From Deinococcus marmoris DSM 12784 (GTDB taxonomy: Bacteria; Deinococcota; Deinococci; Deinococcales; Deinococcaceae): a DNA stretch of 56,583 nt. The DNA lies in the NCBI RefSeq assembly GCF_000701405.1, contig NZ_JNIV01000016.1, forward strand, positions 1 through 56,583, read 5' to 3'. Positions 48,958 through 56,583 of this stretch are shown piece by piece. A program made the position numbers and the translations under genes. The notes under the pieces are model-generated. The model saw nothing but the letters and a program-made list of their open reading frames with translations, searched no databases and had not been told where the DNA came from. Each line of letters opens with the position of its first letter. The stretch's first letter is position 1.

Positions 48958-49581
48958 ATGACCAAATATGACGCGTTCCTTGCCGCCCTGCTGGGGTTCA
49001 GTCCCAGCTACGGCGTTTATACCTTGACCCTGTTCAACCTGTTCTATAAGAGCGTTGACGGTCAGCGCAGCCACTTCCTGCCCGAGAAAGAGCCAAGCTT
49101 CGGCATGGGCAGTCGGGGCGATCACACCGAACAAGTCAAAGCCCTGCGCCGTCTGGCCTTCCAAGACCTGGGCGAAAAAGCAGCCGACTTTGACAGCCTG
49201 TACGCTGTGGCCCGCGCTGAGCTGGTCAGCAACGGGTATTTCACCGAGCATCCAACCTACCCTGACCGTTTCACGCCTACGGCCAAGACCGAGCGCATCG
49301 TCCCGACTGTGGGAGAGTTCGCGGCCAAGTATGTTGCCTACCGTGATCAGGGCGCGACGAAGGCTGAGCTGGACGCATTCCAGACCACAGCGGAAGCAAT
49401 GGCAACGGCCAAGCGTGCAGATTTGCTGGCCGGAACGCAGAAGGGCGGGGCATCGTTCTTCTACAGCAACGCCGAGCAGCTTCCGCTGATGCGCCGCCTG
49501 GATGACGACTACAAAACTTACGCCCGTCTGCTGTCGCCCACAGGCTTCCTGGATAACGTGATCTTGAGCGAGGCCCGCTAA
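48958..49581 (+). CDS. Orphan protein, first gene of a three-gene island operon
   Basis: A 207-residue soluble protein, not recognised. GAAGGGG precedes the ATG. The N-terminal 35 residues look like a packed helix pair; a winged-helix-like pattern is visible at 78-110, with helix SLYAVARAELVSNGYF followed by a wing-like YPDRFTPTAK. The C-terminal part is helical. The stop overlaps the next start (TAATG). It lacks catalytic motifs; DNA or RNA binding is a guess from the wing pattern. Confidence 0.7.
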   Translation: MTKYDAFLAALLGFSPSYGVYTLTLFNLFYKSVDGQRSHFLPEKEPSFGMGSRGDHTEQVKALRRLAFQDLGEKAADFDSLYAVARAELVSNGYFTEHPTYPDRFTPTAKTERIVPTVGEFAAKYVAYRDQGATKAELDAFQTTAEAMATAKRADLLAGTQKGGASFFYSNAEQLPLMRRLDDDYKTYARLLSPTGFLDNVILSEAR

Positions 49582-50300
49582 TGGCAAGGGTCAAGCTCTT
49601 CAACAGCATGTCGCTTGAGCAGAAGCGGGAATACCCTGCACACTCCGGCCCGGTCCTTCTGGCCCAATTCCTCAACGCGCTGACGTGTGGTGACCTGTCC
49701 ACACCAGAGCAAGCAGCGGCGCTGGTGGAACGGTGCCTCAGTTACGAGATGGGCACGCACACGAAAGTGATGGAATCATCTGCACCACGCTTGGCGCTGC
49801 CGTCTGTCGGCACCCACTGGCAAGCCCAACGCAGTCTGGAGCTGAAGGACGCCGATGCTGTGCTGGAACCAATCTGGGTAATCGCCAACACTCGAATCGA
49901 CGGACTCCAGTACGCGCAGGCGCACAAGGAACTGGCGAGCAACGGGTGGCTGGAAGTGTCGGACACTGAAGAGACGCCTCAGTATTTCGTGACCCAACGG
50001 GCGCATGACTTCATGGACGTGCTCTTCGCTGTGGTGCGGATCACTCGAGCCTATGTGGACGCCTACGACGATCCTGAAGCGAACAACCTGAACGGTCTCG
50101 CTCTCAAGATCAAGGCGGAAGCAGCAATCATGTGCGAGATCATGACCAAGAATCGAGGGGCAATGAAGCGGAGTGTCACCGGGCTGAACGTCACGCTCAA
50201 CACCCACATCGGTCAGTTGCCGATCTGGAACCATAACGACATTGATCAGCACGCTCGCCGGACAGCGCAGAACTTCGGCCAGCGAAGCACGGCGATTTAA
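49581..50300 (+). CDS. Orphan protein, second gene of the island operon
   Basis: A 239-residue soluble protein, not recognised. It shares with its neighbour the pattern YAQAHKELASNGWLEV followed by PQYFVTQRAHDF (about 111-145), again like a recognition helix and wing. The C-terminal 90 residues are helical and end with basic residues. It starts on the last base of the previous stop codon, so translation is coupled. Confidence 0.68.
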   Translation: MARVKLFNSMSLEQKREYPAHSGPVLLAQFLNALTCGDLSTPEQAAALVERCLSYEMGTHTKVMESSAPRLALPSVGTHWQAQRSLELKDADAVLEPIWVIANTRIDGLQYAQAHKELASNGWLEVSDTEETPQYFVTQRAHDFMDVLFAVVRITRAYVDAYDDPEANNLNGLALKIKAEAAIMCEIMTKNRGAMKRSVTGLNVTLNTHIGQLPIWNHNDIDQHARRTAQNFGQRSTAI

Positions 50301-50308
50301 GGAGAGCC

Positions 50309-50824
50309 ATGACGCGGAAAGCCAGTCACAAAATCTGGCGGCGCGAGTTTCCTGTAGATGTGGCCCTGGAAGTTCTCCAGGGTCATTTTCAATTGGACGT
50401 TGCCGCTCTCGCCTTCCTCATCCAGCAGACGGACCAGACTCCACAGGTGGTAGTGGCCGCCAGGACTCTCGGCCTTCCGCTGTACTCCAGCCTCGGCGCT
50501 GGTGTGGTGGATCAACTGCGGGCCGCACATCTGATGGATAGCAGCACTGAACTTACCCCGCGTGGGCAGCGGTACGCCTTCGAGGTGGGCGAGCTGGCGA
50601 CGTTGCTGAGTTGCTGTCTGGACGATTTCTACCTGAAGTCCGCCCAGATGGACGAGTTGCGAACCCTGAGGAAACTCCTGCAACCGGGGGTTGACATTCA
50701 TGAGGTTCTTTGGAGGAACAGGCAAACACTATCCATCGTGTCCGGGTCTGCCTGGGCTGACAGGTTGCAGCCTCCTGAGCTGGATCTGGGTTGGTCTGCG
50801 ATGTTGATGGTGAGATTCATCTAA
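50309..50824 (+). CDS. Orphan protein, third gene of the island operon
   Basis: A 171-residue soluble protein, not recognised, with AAGGAG 5 nt before its ATG. VVDQLRAAHLMDSSTELTPRGQRYA (about 66-90, here described as helix, turn, wing) again resembles the end of a winged-helix domain of MarR/PadR shape. A terminator at 50857 closes the operon. Confidence 0.65.
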   Translation: MTRKASHKIWRREFPVDVALEVLQGHFQLDVAALAFLIQQTDQTPQVVVAARTLGLPLYSSLGAGVVDQLRAAHLMDSSTELTPRGQRYAFEVGELATLLSCCLDDFYLKSAQMDELRTLRKLLQPGVDIHEVLWRNRQTLSIVSGSAWADRLQPPELDLGWSAMLMVRFI

Positions 50825-50856
50825 GAATCTAGTGAAATAGTGAGCTGAACACTTTC

Positions 50857-50890
50857 AAGGGTCTACCGTGTTTTTCCATAGGCCCTTCTT
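50857..50890 (+). terminator. Terminator of the three-gene operon
   Basis: AAGGGTCTA (50857-50865) pairs with TAGGCCCTT (50879-50887) with one G-U pair, followed by CTTATTCT. The 160 bp up to the next gene show no other feature. Confidence 0.65.
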
Positions 50891-51052
50891 ATTCTGTGCA
50901 TATTGCTTGCTTACGAGCCAGCTATTTGGGTCAGAGCAGGATGATATGGAAGCATAAAGCCAGTTAAGAAGAGCACCACAGAGTCACTCAAAAGCAGCCA
51001 ACGTCATAGGGACGCAGGCGGTGACGCTCTATTGCTTAATGAGAGGGCTTAC

Positions 51053-51721
51053 ATGCACAGATTCGCAAAGGAATCTCAACTCGCTTCAAATGCAGGCACA
51101 GACTTGTTCGTAAAGAACGCTATATCTAGGATACCCGAGGCCGTTCTAAGAGATGCGCTCACGCCAATAATTCTTAAGGAGCAAAGTCGGCTTTTCGAGA
51201 TGAGAGCTAACGGACGTAATGACTCTCACTATGACGATCTTCACGAGTTAAATGAAGGTGTGCAGATTTTGCTCAACCGTCCTGAAAGATATGTCCACAG
51301 ACGTGGAGAAGGTGCGTATGCCTTTGCCCAAGCACGGAAGGATGATTGGATCGGCACTGACCACAGTTTAGGCTCAAGGGCGTTGACAATCATATCCAGA
51401 CTCGCCACCTACGCTGTGCAGCTCAATCTGGCACAGAAAGAAATGAAGGGCGGCAGAATAACTGACCCTGAATACCAGGCAATCCATACGTTCATTGAAG
51501 GTTGTATGGAAAGCACAATACATGCTATGGAAAAGAACTCCAGCTTTGCTACTGGTCCGCTGTCTGATTACTATGAAGAACTGCGAGGCAGTCACTCGTG
51601 TTATGAGCCATTCGACTACTACCGAAATGTGATTTGCCCAGAGGCAAAGACCGCTGTGCCGTTTGGCACTGATGCCTATGGTCAAGCGCGATTTGGGCCA
51701 TTATTTAGTAGTGACCGCTGA
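51053..51721 (+). CDS. Orphan island protein
   Basis: A 222-residue soluble protein, not recognised, mostly helical and rich in Glu, Arg and Tyr. GAGAGGG lies 5 nt before the ATG at 51053, which is preferred over the in-frame TTG at 51032. Codon use is less GC-biased than in the chromosome (AGA and ATA codons appear), a sign of transfer. Confidence 0.65.
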   Translation: MHRFAKESQLASNAGTDLFVKNAISRIPEAVLRDALTPIILKEQSRLFEMRANGRNDSHYDDLHELNEGVQILLNRPERYVHRRGEGAYAFAQARKDDWIGTDHSLGSRALTIISRLATYAVQLNLAQKEMKGGRITDPEYQAIHTFIEGCMESTIHAMEKNSSFATGPLSDYYEELRGSHSCYEPFDYYRNVICPEAKTAVPFGTDAYGQARFGPLFSSDR

Positions 51722-51873
51722 TCTGTGTTGTCAGATGCCGCACCGTGTAGGGAGCATAGCTGTTCTGCATATCCCAGCTTCGGCTCGGGTAGAGAATGGA
51801 GTGACCAAGAGCAGAAAGCAGGAATGTGAAACTTCTTGCTTCTACATTGCTCGACAGTCTAAGGCGGTACTCT

Positions 51874-52092
51874 ATGGAACAAAAACTGGATGTGGAGAGG
51901 GTCAGAAAGAATATGCGCTCTTGGATGGCTCAGACATATCCTGGGCCTAATCAGGTCAAGGAAACGCCGCAGCAGAAGCTAGAGCGAGAGAATGCAGAGT
52001 CAGTAAAGCGGCACTCTAGGGATGTCATTCGTCGGCGCGATAAACTGAGAGAGTTTAGGGCAGCTCAGAAAGATCAAGGGGAAGGCGAATGA
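51874..52092 (+). CDS. Small charged island protein
   Basis: A 72-residue, strongly charged helical protein (RRRDKLREFRAAQKDQG near the end). AAGGCGG 6 nt before the ATG decides the start; a GTG at 51826 would be longer but has no ribosome-binding site. It overlaps the next gene by ATGA, so it may work with the DNA-binding protein encoded there. Confidence 0.6.
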   Translation: MEQKLDVERVRKNMRSWMAQTYPGPNQVKETPQQKLERENAESVKRHSRDVIRRRDKLREFRAAQKDQGEGE

Positions 52093-52346
52093 CGCACTAT
52101 AAACGCGACATTCCAGGTCAGTCCACCTCTCCACACTCCCGACGTGGCTACATGAGCATGACCGAAATTAGGAAACAGATTCCAGTTTCAAACAACAAGC
52201 TCAAGCAGCTTTTAGACGACGGCGTTCTGCCTAGCATTCGCAACGGCGCAGCTCGATTAGTTCCGATTTCCGATGTGCTGGCCTACGAAGCTAGGATGCT
52301 ACGCGAGTCTAGAGAAGGTGTAGGTGGCAAGTTGACTAAAAACTAA
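52089..52346 (+). CDS. Excisionase-like helix-turn-helix protein
   Basis: An 85-residue protein with a MerR/excisionase-type winged helix: MSMTEIRKQIPVSNNKLKQL (about 22-41), then DDGVLPSIRNGAARLVPISDVLAY. Such proteins direct excision or control transcription in integrated elements. Its place in an element sitting in a tRNA gene supports an AlpA/Xis-like role, which remains an inference. A terminator follows. Confidence 0.75.
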   Translation: MTHYKRDIPGQSTSPHSRRGYMSMTEIRKQIPVSNNKLKQLLDDGVLPSIRNGAARLVPISDVLAYEARMLRESREGVGGKLTKN

Positions 52347-52350
52347 AAAA

Positions 52351-52385
52351 GACATGCTGGTTCCAAGCAGCATGTCTTCTCTCTT
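52351..52385. terminator. Terminator after the excisionase-like gene
   Basis: GACATGCTG (52351-52359) and CAGCATGTC (52368-52376) form a perfect stem with an 8-nt loop, followed by TTCTCTCTT on the plus strand and preceded by AAAAAA, so it may act in both directions. Confidence 0.85.
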
Positions 52386-52402
52386 CAACTCTCACAACTC
52401 AG

Positions 52403-52517
52403 GTGCAATACGCCTTCCCGTCCGACACTTCAAATCGGTCTGACCATAGTATAACGAACTTCGCTAAGATGTTTGTCGTTAGTCCAAATAAGCTAGAACT
52501 ACTACGGCGTATTGCAC
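52403..52517. repeat. Perfect 12-bp inverted repeat flanking a control region
   Basis: GTGCAATACGCC (52403-52414) and GGCGTATTGCAC (52506-52517) stand 91 bp apart, between the excisionase-like operon and the next gene. It may be a pair of operator sites or the base of a large RNA structure. Confidence 0.65.
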
Positions 52518-52542
52518 TTGGGATCTAAAAGGAAATCCCAAG
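52517..52542 (+). promoter_or_regulatory. Hairpin with the ribosome-binding site in its loop
   Basis: CTTGGGAT (52517-52524) pairs perfectly with ATCCCAAG (52535-52542); the loop CTAAAAGGAA contains the Shine-Dalgarno sequence, and the ATG follows directly. A translational control element is likely. Its first base is the last base of the 12-bp inverted repeat. Confidence 0.6.
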
Positions 52543-53010
52543 ATGAATAGTGAACTCACCCCGGCACTTCAGAATGCGCTTCTCGGACGTATCAACCACA
52601 TGCTGCACACCTATAAGGTTAAGGACTGGCAAGAATTGGGCAACTTGTGCGTGTACGTCCGCGCCACTATGGGACTTCGCCCCACACATCCCATCTGCCT
52701 GCGGGGAGAGGCAGCGGCATGTACATTACTAGGATTTATTCTGGAACAGGAACTGGCAGACGTGCTGCCGCTTCAGCGATTGAAAACCAAGCAGGACCAG
52801 AATCGGATCAACACGTTCGATGAGATAGTGATGGACCTCAATCGACTGGCACCCGCCTTTGAGGACTTTGGGTTCGGACTCTTAAATGAATCGGAACTGC
52901 TCAAAGTTATTGGCACCACGCCTAAAGAGTGGGAGTGGAAAGTATTTGACAAGCCAAATCAAGACTATGAACGGCCACATAGCTTTGAATACCTGAAAGC
53001 TTTGGCATAA
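52543..53010 (+). CDS. Orphan island protein under hairpin control
   Basis: A 155-residue soluble acidic protein, not recognised. A Cys/Ala-rich helical middle (RGEAAACTLLGFILEQELADVL) and a Leu-rich C-terminal half are visible; no catalytic motif. The ATG abuts the hairpin at 52517-52542. A strong terminator follows the gene, so it is a single-gene unit with unusual control of translation. Copy control or immunity are possible roles but unproven. Confidence 0.65.
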   Translation: MNSELTPALQNALLGRINHMLHTYKVKDWQELGNLCVYVRATMGLRPTHPICLRGEAAACTLLGFILEQELADVLPLQRLKTKQDQNRINTFDEIVMDLNRLAPAFEDFGFGLLNESELLKVIGTTPKEWEWKVFDKPNQDYERPHSFEYLKALA

Positions 53011-53019
53011 GCACAAAAA

Positions 53020-53063
53020 AAACTATTCACTCTCTAGGGTTCACCGCCCTTAGTGAATAGTTT
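53020..53063. terminator. Terminator after the hairpin-controlled gene
   Basis: AACTATTCACT (53021-53031) pairs with AGTGAATAGTT (53052-53062), with a nested AGGG/CCCT stem inside and A and T runs on the two sides; likely bidirectional. Confidence 0.85.
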
Positions 53064-53240
53064 GCTGAATATGTGCTATACACATACGCATTCATTCTAC
53101 AGCGAATCGAAACTTATACGGAAACATCGTGATGGACTGCTGAGAGCTGACGTAAGCTGTAAACTAGAGAACCACAGTTTAAGGCAAGTCTCAATTTGGA
53201 CTTGCCTATTACTAATCTATACAGAGTCGGTAAATGCTGA

Positions 53241-53636
53241 TGTCGCCAATAGCGATCTACCCATAATGCACCTCCAAACTGGCGAGTGCCTCTCTAAAAC
53301 CTATTTTCAGAAGGAGATGAATTTTATTATTGGCGACAAATTATTTAATTTTGGCGTTGACTTGTCGCCAATTAAAATGACCTACTCTCAGCAGAAAGTT
53401 ATATTTGGCAATTTTGGCGACAGTTTCCTAATGAATATCATTTATGGGGTATCCGTCTACATTTCTAAATGCTAAAATCTATATAATAGTAATATATATT
53501 ACAATATACACCCTGTCATTCCCTCTATTTCTATTTCCCCATTTTTGTCGCCAAAATTGCCAAAAATCAAATTTTAGCAGCGTCTGACGAAAAAGCGAGC
53601 TTTCCCCTGTCGCCAATTAGTAGCCAAAATTGCCAA
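53241..53636. repeat. Iteron-like array with AT-rich core; candidate replication origin
   Basis: TGTCGCCAA occurs at 53241, 53363, 53546 and 53608 on the plus strand and at 53330-53338 and 53414-53422 on the minus strand. GCCAAAATTGCCAA occurs at 53550 and 53623 and inverted at 53405. A 19-bp perfect inverted repeat (53404-53422 with 53546-53564) flanks an AT-rich stretch at about 53470-53512. No gene is credible in 53064-53914. It lies directly before the replication primase gene. Confidence 0.7.
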
Positions 53637-53788
53637 TAAGAATTGGTTTAACCTTGAAATACAAAAAATGCGAGATATACATCAAAGTATACTGATTTCA
53701 TCTTTATATCTGTTCAAAAAACACACGCTTTACTTAATAAAACCAATTAAATGTAGTATACGTCCAAATCGCAATAAAATAAGACCAT

Positions 53789-53813
53789 GAGGTTTTCAAA
53801 TGAAAACGGCCTC
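53789..53813. terminator. Hairpin in the origin region
   Basis: GAGG-TTTTC (53789-53797), loop AAAT, GAAAA and CCTC after a 3-nt bulge (ending 53813). Possible terminator or structured element between the iterons and the primase gene. Confidence 0.45.
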
Positions 53814-53858
53814 TTGTTGTGGATACTTCGGTAAATAAATGATGTCTGCAAAATAAAA

Positions 53859-53888
53859 GAATCTCCGCGTTCCGAGGCGCAGAGATTC
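53859..53888. terminator. Hairpin 27 bp before the primase gene
   Basis: GAATCTC (53859-53865) pairs with GAGATTC (53882-53888), with an inner GCG/CGC pair. Read on the minus strand it is followed by a T-rich stretch, so it may stop antisense transcription entering the origin; on the plus strand it could be a leader structure. Confidence 0.5.
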
Positions 53889-53914
53889 ATTACAAAAAGG
53901 AGTGTTTGCTTGCA

Positions 53915-56269
53915 ATGACCACTATAACACAATCTCTTGACAGCCCTCTCTTAGCCATTGACTTTCAACAGCTCGCACCCATGTCGAACCACCGCCAATG
54001 GATTAACTGGAATGCTGTCCAGGGTAAGGATGGCAAGCTACTCAAAATGCCGAGTGCTTTGGACGGTGCGACGGGCAAGTCCCACGCCATCAGTGCTCAC
54101 GAACCAAAGAACTGGCAGCCGCTGGACACTGTGGTCAGCCTCTACGAGCGCGGCTACTTCACTGGCGTCGGGTACGTCACCACCAAAGACAATGATGTCG
54201 TGGGCGGCGATGTGGACGGCTGCGTGAGCAATGGCGTGATTGACCCGCAAGTACTGACCCTGCTCCAGCAGTTCAACACTCGAACCGAGTTCAGCCCTAG
54301 CGGGAACGGGGTGCGCTTCTGGTTCACCGTGCAGGACAAAACCGCCCTGCTGCCCTACCTCCAATACAAGCGCATCAAAGTGTCCGGGTCACGCGAGATC
54401 GAGATGTACGGCTACGCCCAGTTTTTGACGGTAACCAACAACTTGGTGCCGGGCTTCCCCGAAGCGGTCAACGACGCCACCGACGCCTTGTTAGGGCTAT
54501 ACGCCAACCAGCAGAACAGCCACACGCACGGCATCGTTCAGGAAGTGGACTGGGACGATGTGCCAGAGACACTCAGGAGCGAAGGCGAGGTACTGAAGCT
54601 GGCCTCAAAGTCTCAGCAATTTAAGACCCTGCATGAGACTGGACGCCCGGACCTCGCCGGAGTAGGGGTCAACGATCAGGGCGAGGCCGACATGAGCCGC
54701 GCCGAATTCTTCTACTTCAGCACCCTCTTGGAGCATGCCGAAGATGACCCGCGCATGGCGCTGGAAATCTATCGCAACAGCGCCCTCTACCGAGAGAAGG
54801 CCAGCGAGTGGCGTAACGGCATTCCTTATGACCAGTACAGCGTCTCTCGCACTCTGGCGCGGCGACTCGCAAAACTGGACGGCGTGCCTGCCCTGAATGC
54901 GAAGGCGGATGTGAAGGGCCTACCAGATTGGCCTGACCAACCCACACCGCTAGGCCAGGATCAAATTGAGGTCCCACACCTGGCCGCTGACATGCTGCCG
55001 CCAGTATTTGCCGCGTATGTCATGGATGAGGCAGAGAGGCTGAACGTGTACCCGGAGAACGTCGCCATGCCGCTCATGACTGCTCTCAGCATCGTCGTCG
55101 GCACCCGCCTTGCTATCCGGCCCAAGGCGCTGGACGGGTGGTACGAGCATCCCAACCTGTGGGGATTCGTCGTCGCGCCTCCCGGCTCCCGGAAGACAGA
55201 CGCCATCAACGTCGGGCTGGCACCCCTCAAAGTGTTGGTGAAGGATGCTGAACGCGCCTATGCCGAGGCGGTAGCCCAGTACGAGCCGATGGCGGACATC
55301 TACAAAAGTCGCGTCAAGGCCTATGAAGCCGAGCATAAGAAGGCGGTCAAAAATAAAGACGCCGAGGGGCAAGCCCAGATTGAGGGCGAATGGAGCAAGC
55401 TCGCCAATCCCAACCCACCTGTGGAGCGGCGTTACACCACGCAGGATGCAACACCCGAAAAGCTGCTGGACTTGGCGGCAGAGAATCCGCGCGGACTGTT
55501 GCTCCACCGCGACGAGCTGAGCGGCATCTTCGACAACCTGACCAAATCGGGCCGCGAGAGTGAACGAACCATGTATCTGGAGGCATGGAGCGGCAAAGAA
55601 GGATTCCGGGCAGACCGCATGAGCCGTCAAGCCGCAACCGTCGAAAAGCTTTGCCTCTCCGTTTTCGGCGGCACTCAGTTGGGTGCGCTGACGCCCCACA
55701 TGCAGAACGTGTACGGCGGTAACAGGTCAGCGGACGGCTTCATGCAGCGGTTTCAGCTAGCCGTGATCAACAAGACTCAGCCGCCGTATCGCAACGATGA
55801 CCGGAAGCCTGACGCCAGTATCAAAAATCGGGTGACGGAGATTTTTAGCCTCATTGATCAGGCCGCCTTCGTACCTTACGGCGCGTTCGTGGATGACTTG
55901 GGCAGCAACCCTTACATGCGGTTTACGCCGGAGGCGCAGCGCGTTTTTCTGGAGTGGATGGAACGAAACGACTCTGTGGCGCGGGCTTTGAACAAGGAAG
56001 GCGATGAACCGCTGAGCAGCCACTTTGCGAAATACAACAAGCTGATCCCATCGTTGGCGCTCCTGTTCTACCTCGTTGAACGAGCCAACCAACCTGTCGA
56101 GCCAACGACAGCCCCGTATGTGGTGAGCTTGTCCGCCCTCGGCTATGCCCTGAATTGGTACGACTTTCTGACGATCCATGCCCGTGCCATCTACCAGTTA
56201 GGCAAATCACGCGCTGTCGATGAAACCAGCATCGCTGCGCGGATTCTTAACCAATTTTACCGAGGAGTC
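53915..56269 (+). CDS. Primase / DUF3987 replication protein, C-terminus cut by an IS
   Basis: About 785 codons up to the IS junction. The N-terminal domain resembles the primase-polymerase domain of phage and plasmid replication proteins: VGGDVDG (96-102) with the two metal-binding Asp (99 and 101) and SPSGNGVRFW (127-136). The DUF3987 helicase-like part follows: APPGSRKT (about 422-429) as a Walker-A-like loop, LHRDELSGIFDNL, and SVFGGTQLG then DGFMQRFQLAV. An internal charged coiled-coil lies near 455-500. AAGGAG is 12 nt before the ATG. The frame runs on without stop into the IS, but homology ends near 56270, so the product would be truncated or fused. Confidence 0.8.
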
Positions 56270-56583
56270 TGGTGGATTCAAGTTGCTAGCGCACAGCGTG
56301 ACCCGGAGGGGCTACGCTTTCTCTGTCAAAGGAGAAAAGCATGTGCTACCACCGGTTCACGCTGCCCCTACGCTATCAGCTCCAGGCACTTCACCAGGCC
56401 CAGCAACCCATCCCCGCCATCGCCGCTCAACTCGGCTTCCACCGCACCACCATCAGGCGCGAACTGGCCCGCGTCTCGCCCTACGACGCTGAACTGGCCC
56501 ACCACCAGGCCCATGACGAACAGGAGCGTCGCCATCACCTCAGGATTCAGGAGAGCGTCTGGGACGCCATCAATGAGCAATTG
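56270..56583 (+). mobile_element. IS30-family insertion sequence, left end
   Basis: The segment starting TGGTGGATTCAAGTTGCTAG at 56270 resembles, from memory, the ATTCAA-containing ends of IS30, and an IS30-type transposase gene begins 71 bp later. It lies inside the primase gene. The right end is outside the window, so the exact border and target duplication cannot be fixed. Confidence 0.7.
56341..56583 (+). CDS. IS30-family transposase, N-terminal part (runs off right edge)
   Basis: The first 81 codons are visible. The N-terminal helix-turn-helix of IS30 enzymes is clear: FTLPLRYQLQALHQAQQP, then IAAQLGFHRTTIRRELAR, followed by the usual YDAELAHHQA segment. AAGGAG 6 nt before the ATG supports this start. 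The DDE catalytic core lies beyond the window. Confidence 0.85.
   Translation, partial: MCYHRFTLPLRYQLQALHQAQQPIPAIAAQLGFHRTTIRRELARVSPYDAELAHHQAHDEQERRHHLRIQESVWDAINEQL

Larger units (their letters stand above)
48484..56583. mobile_element. Left part of an element integrated in tRNA-Lys(TTT)
   Basis: Begins at the tRNA 3' remnant and runs past the right edge. Evidence: a truncated tRNA at the junction, visibly lower GC content to the right (very AT-rich at 53060-53900), genes without relatives in the chromosome, an excisionase-like DNA-binding gene, iteron-like repeats and a replication primase. No integrase, conjugation or virion gene is seen in the visible part. Confidence 0.75.

Noticed and set aside
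53053..53475. 140-codon open frame across the iteron region
   Set aside because: It begins inside a terminator stem, has no ribosome-binding site and runs through the direct and inverted repeats, which explain the sequence better.
53241..53636. CRISPR array
   Set aside because: Repeats are short, in both orientations and irregularly spaced, and no cas gene is present; iterons fit better.

Overview
The window is high-GC bacterial chromosome of Deinococcus type. This rests on gene content and style: UvrA1 starting at TTG behind a palindrome resembling the Deinococcus radiation/desiccation response motif; a Mn-type superoxide dismutase; an HRDC-domain protein fused to a cystathionine-synthase-like domain; and many genes whose -10-like hexamer sits 5-9 nt before the start codon with no Shine-Dalgarno sequence, as in Deinococcus leaderless transcripts. 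The genus is an inference from protein sequence read by eye; no search was run.

Bases 1-340 are the right end of an IS5-family insertion sequence, ending 20 bp before an M20 dipeptidase gene. Bases 361-24969 are ordinary chromosome: dxr and rseP (overlapping), an exported barrel-like protein, an AhpD-like protein, a metallo-beta-lactamase-fold hydrolase, hrpB plus a methyltransferase, wecB, a lipid kinase, asnS, an ABC ATPase, upp, a WecA/TagO-type transferase, a nitroreductase, a TPR protein, the fused NAD(P)H-hydrate repair enzyme, a DUF4388 protein, a ClC channel, sodA and a type II NADH dehydrogenase.

Bases 25278-31990 hold two molybdenum-hydroxylase systems in a row: a three-subunit CoxS/CoxL/CoxM enzyme (form II motif AYRGAGR) whose genes are separated by two copies of a hairpin repeat, a terminator, then a two-subunit IorA/IorB-like enzyme with a Tat signal. 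No cofactor-insertion genes are next to them. Bases 32003-48360 are again chromosomal: a thioredoxin-like protein, an amino-acid-binding protein, two unrecognised Deinococcus-type proteins, obg, a 221-bp inverted-repeat element, uvrA with a DdrO-type operator candidate and a membrane gene, a DsbA/DsbB-like pair, a GNAT enzyme, the HRDC protein, a VWA protein and a DinB-like protein.

From about 48484 to the right edge the sequence changes. The 3' half of a tRNA-Lys(TTT) gene with its own terminator lies on the minus strand, without its 5' half. Beyond it come lower-GC DNA and orphan genes: a compact three-gene operon, an excisionase-like DNA-binding protein, a gene whose ribosome-binding site sits in the loop of a perfect hairpin, an AT-rich block with six copies of TGTCGCCAA in both orientations, and a large primase/DUF3987 replication protein. 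I read this as the left part of an element integrated in tRNA-Lys, with a replication module and iteron-type origin, resembling an integrative plasmid or phage satellite. The replication gene is cut near 56270 by an IS30-family element whose transposase starts at 56341 and runs off the window.
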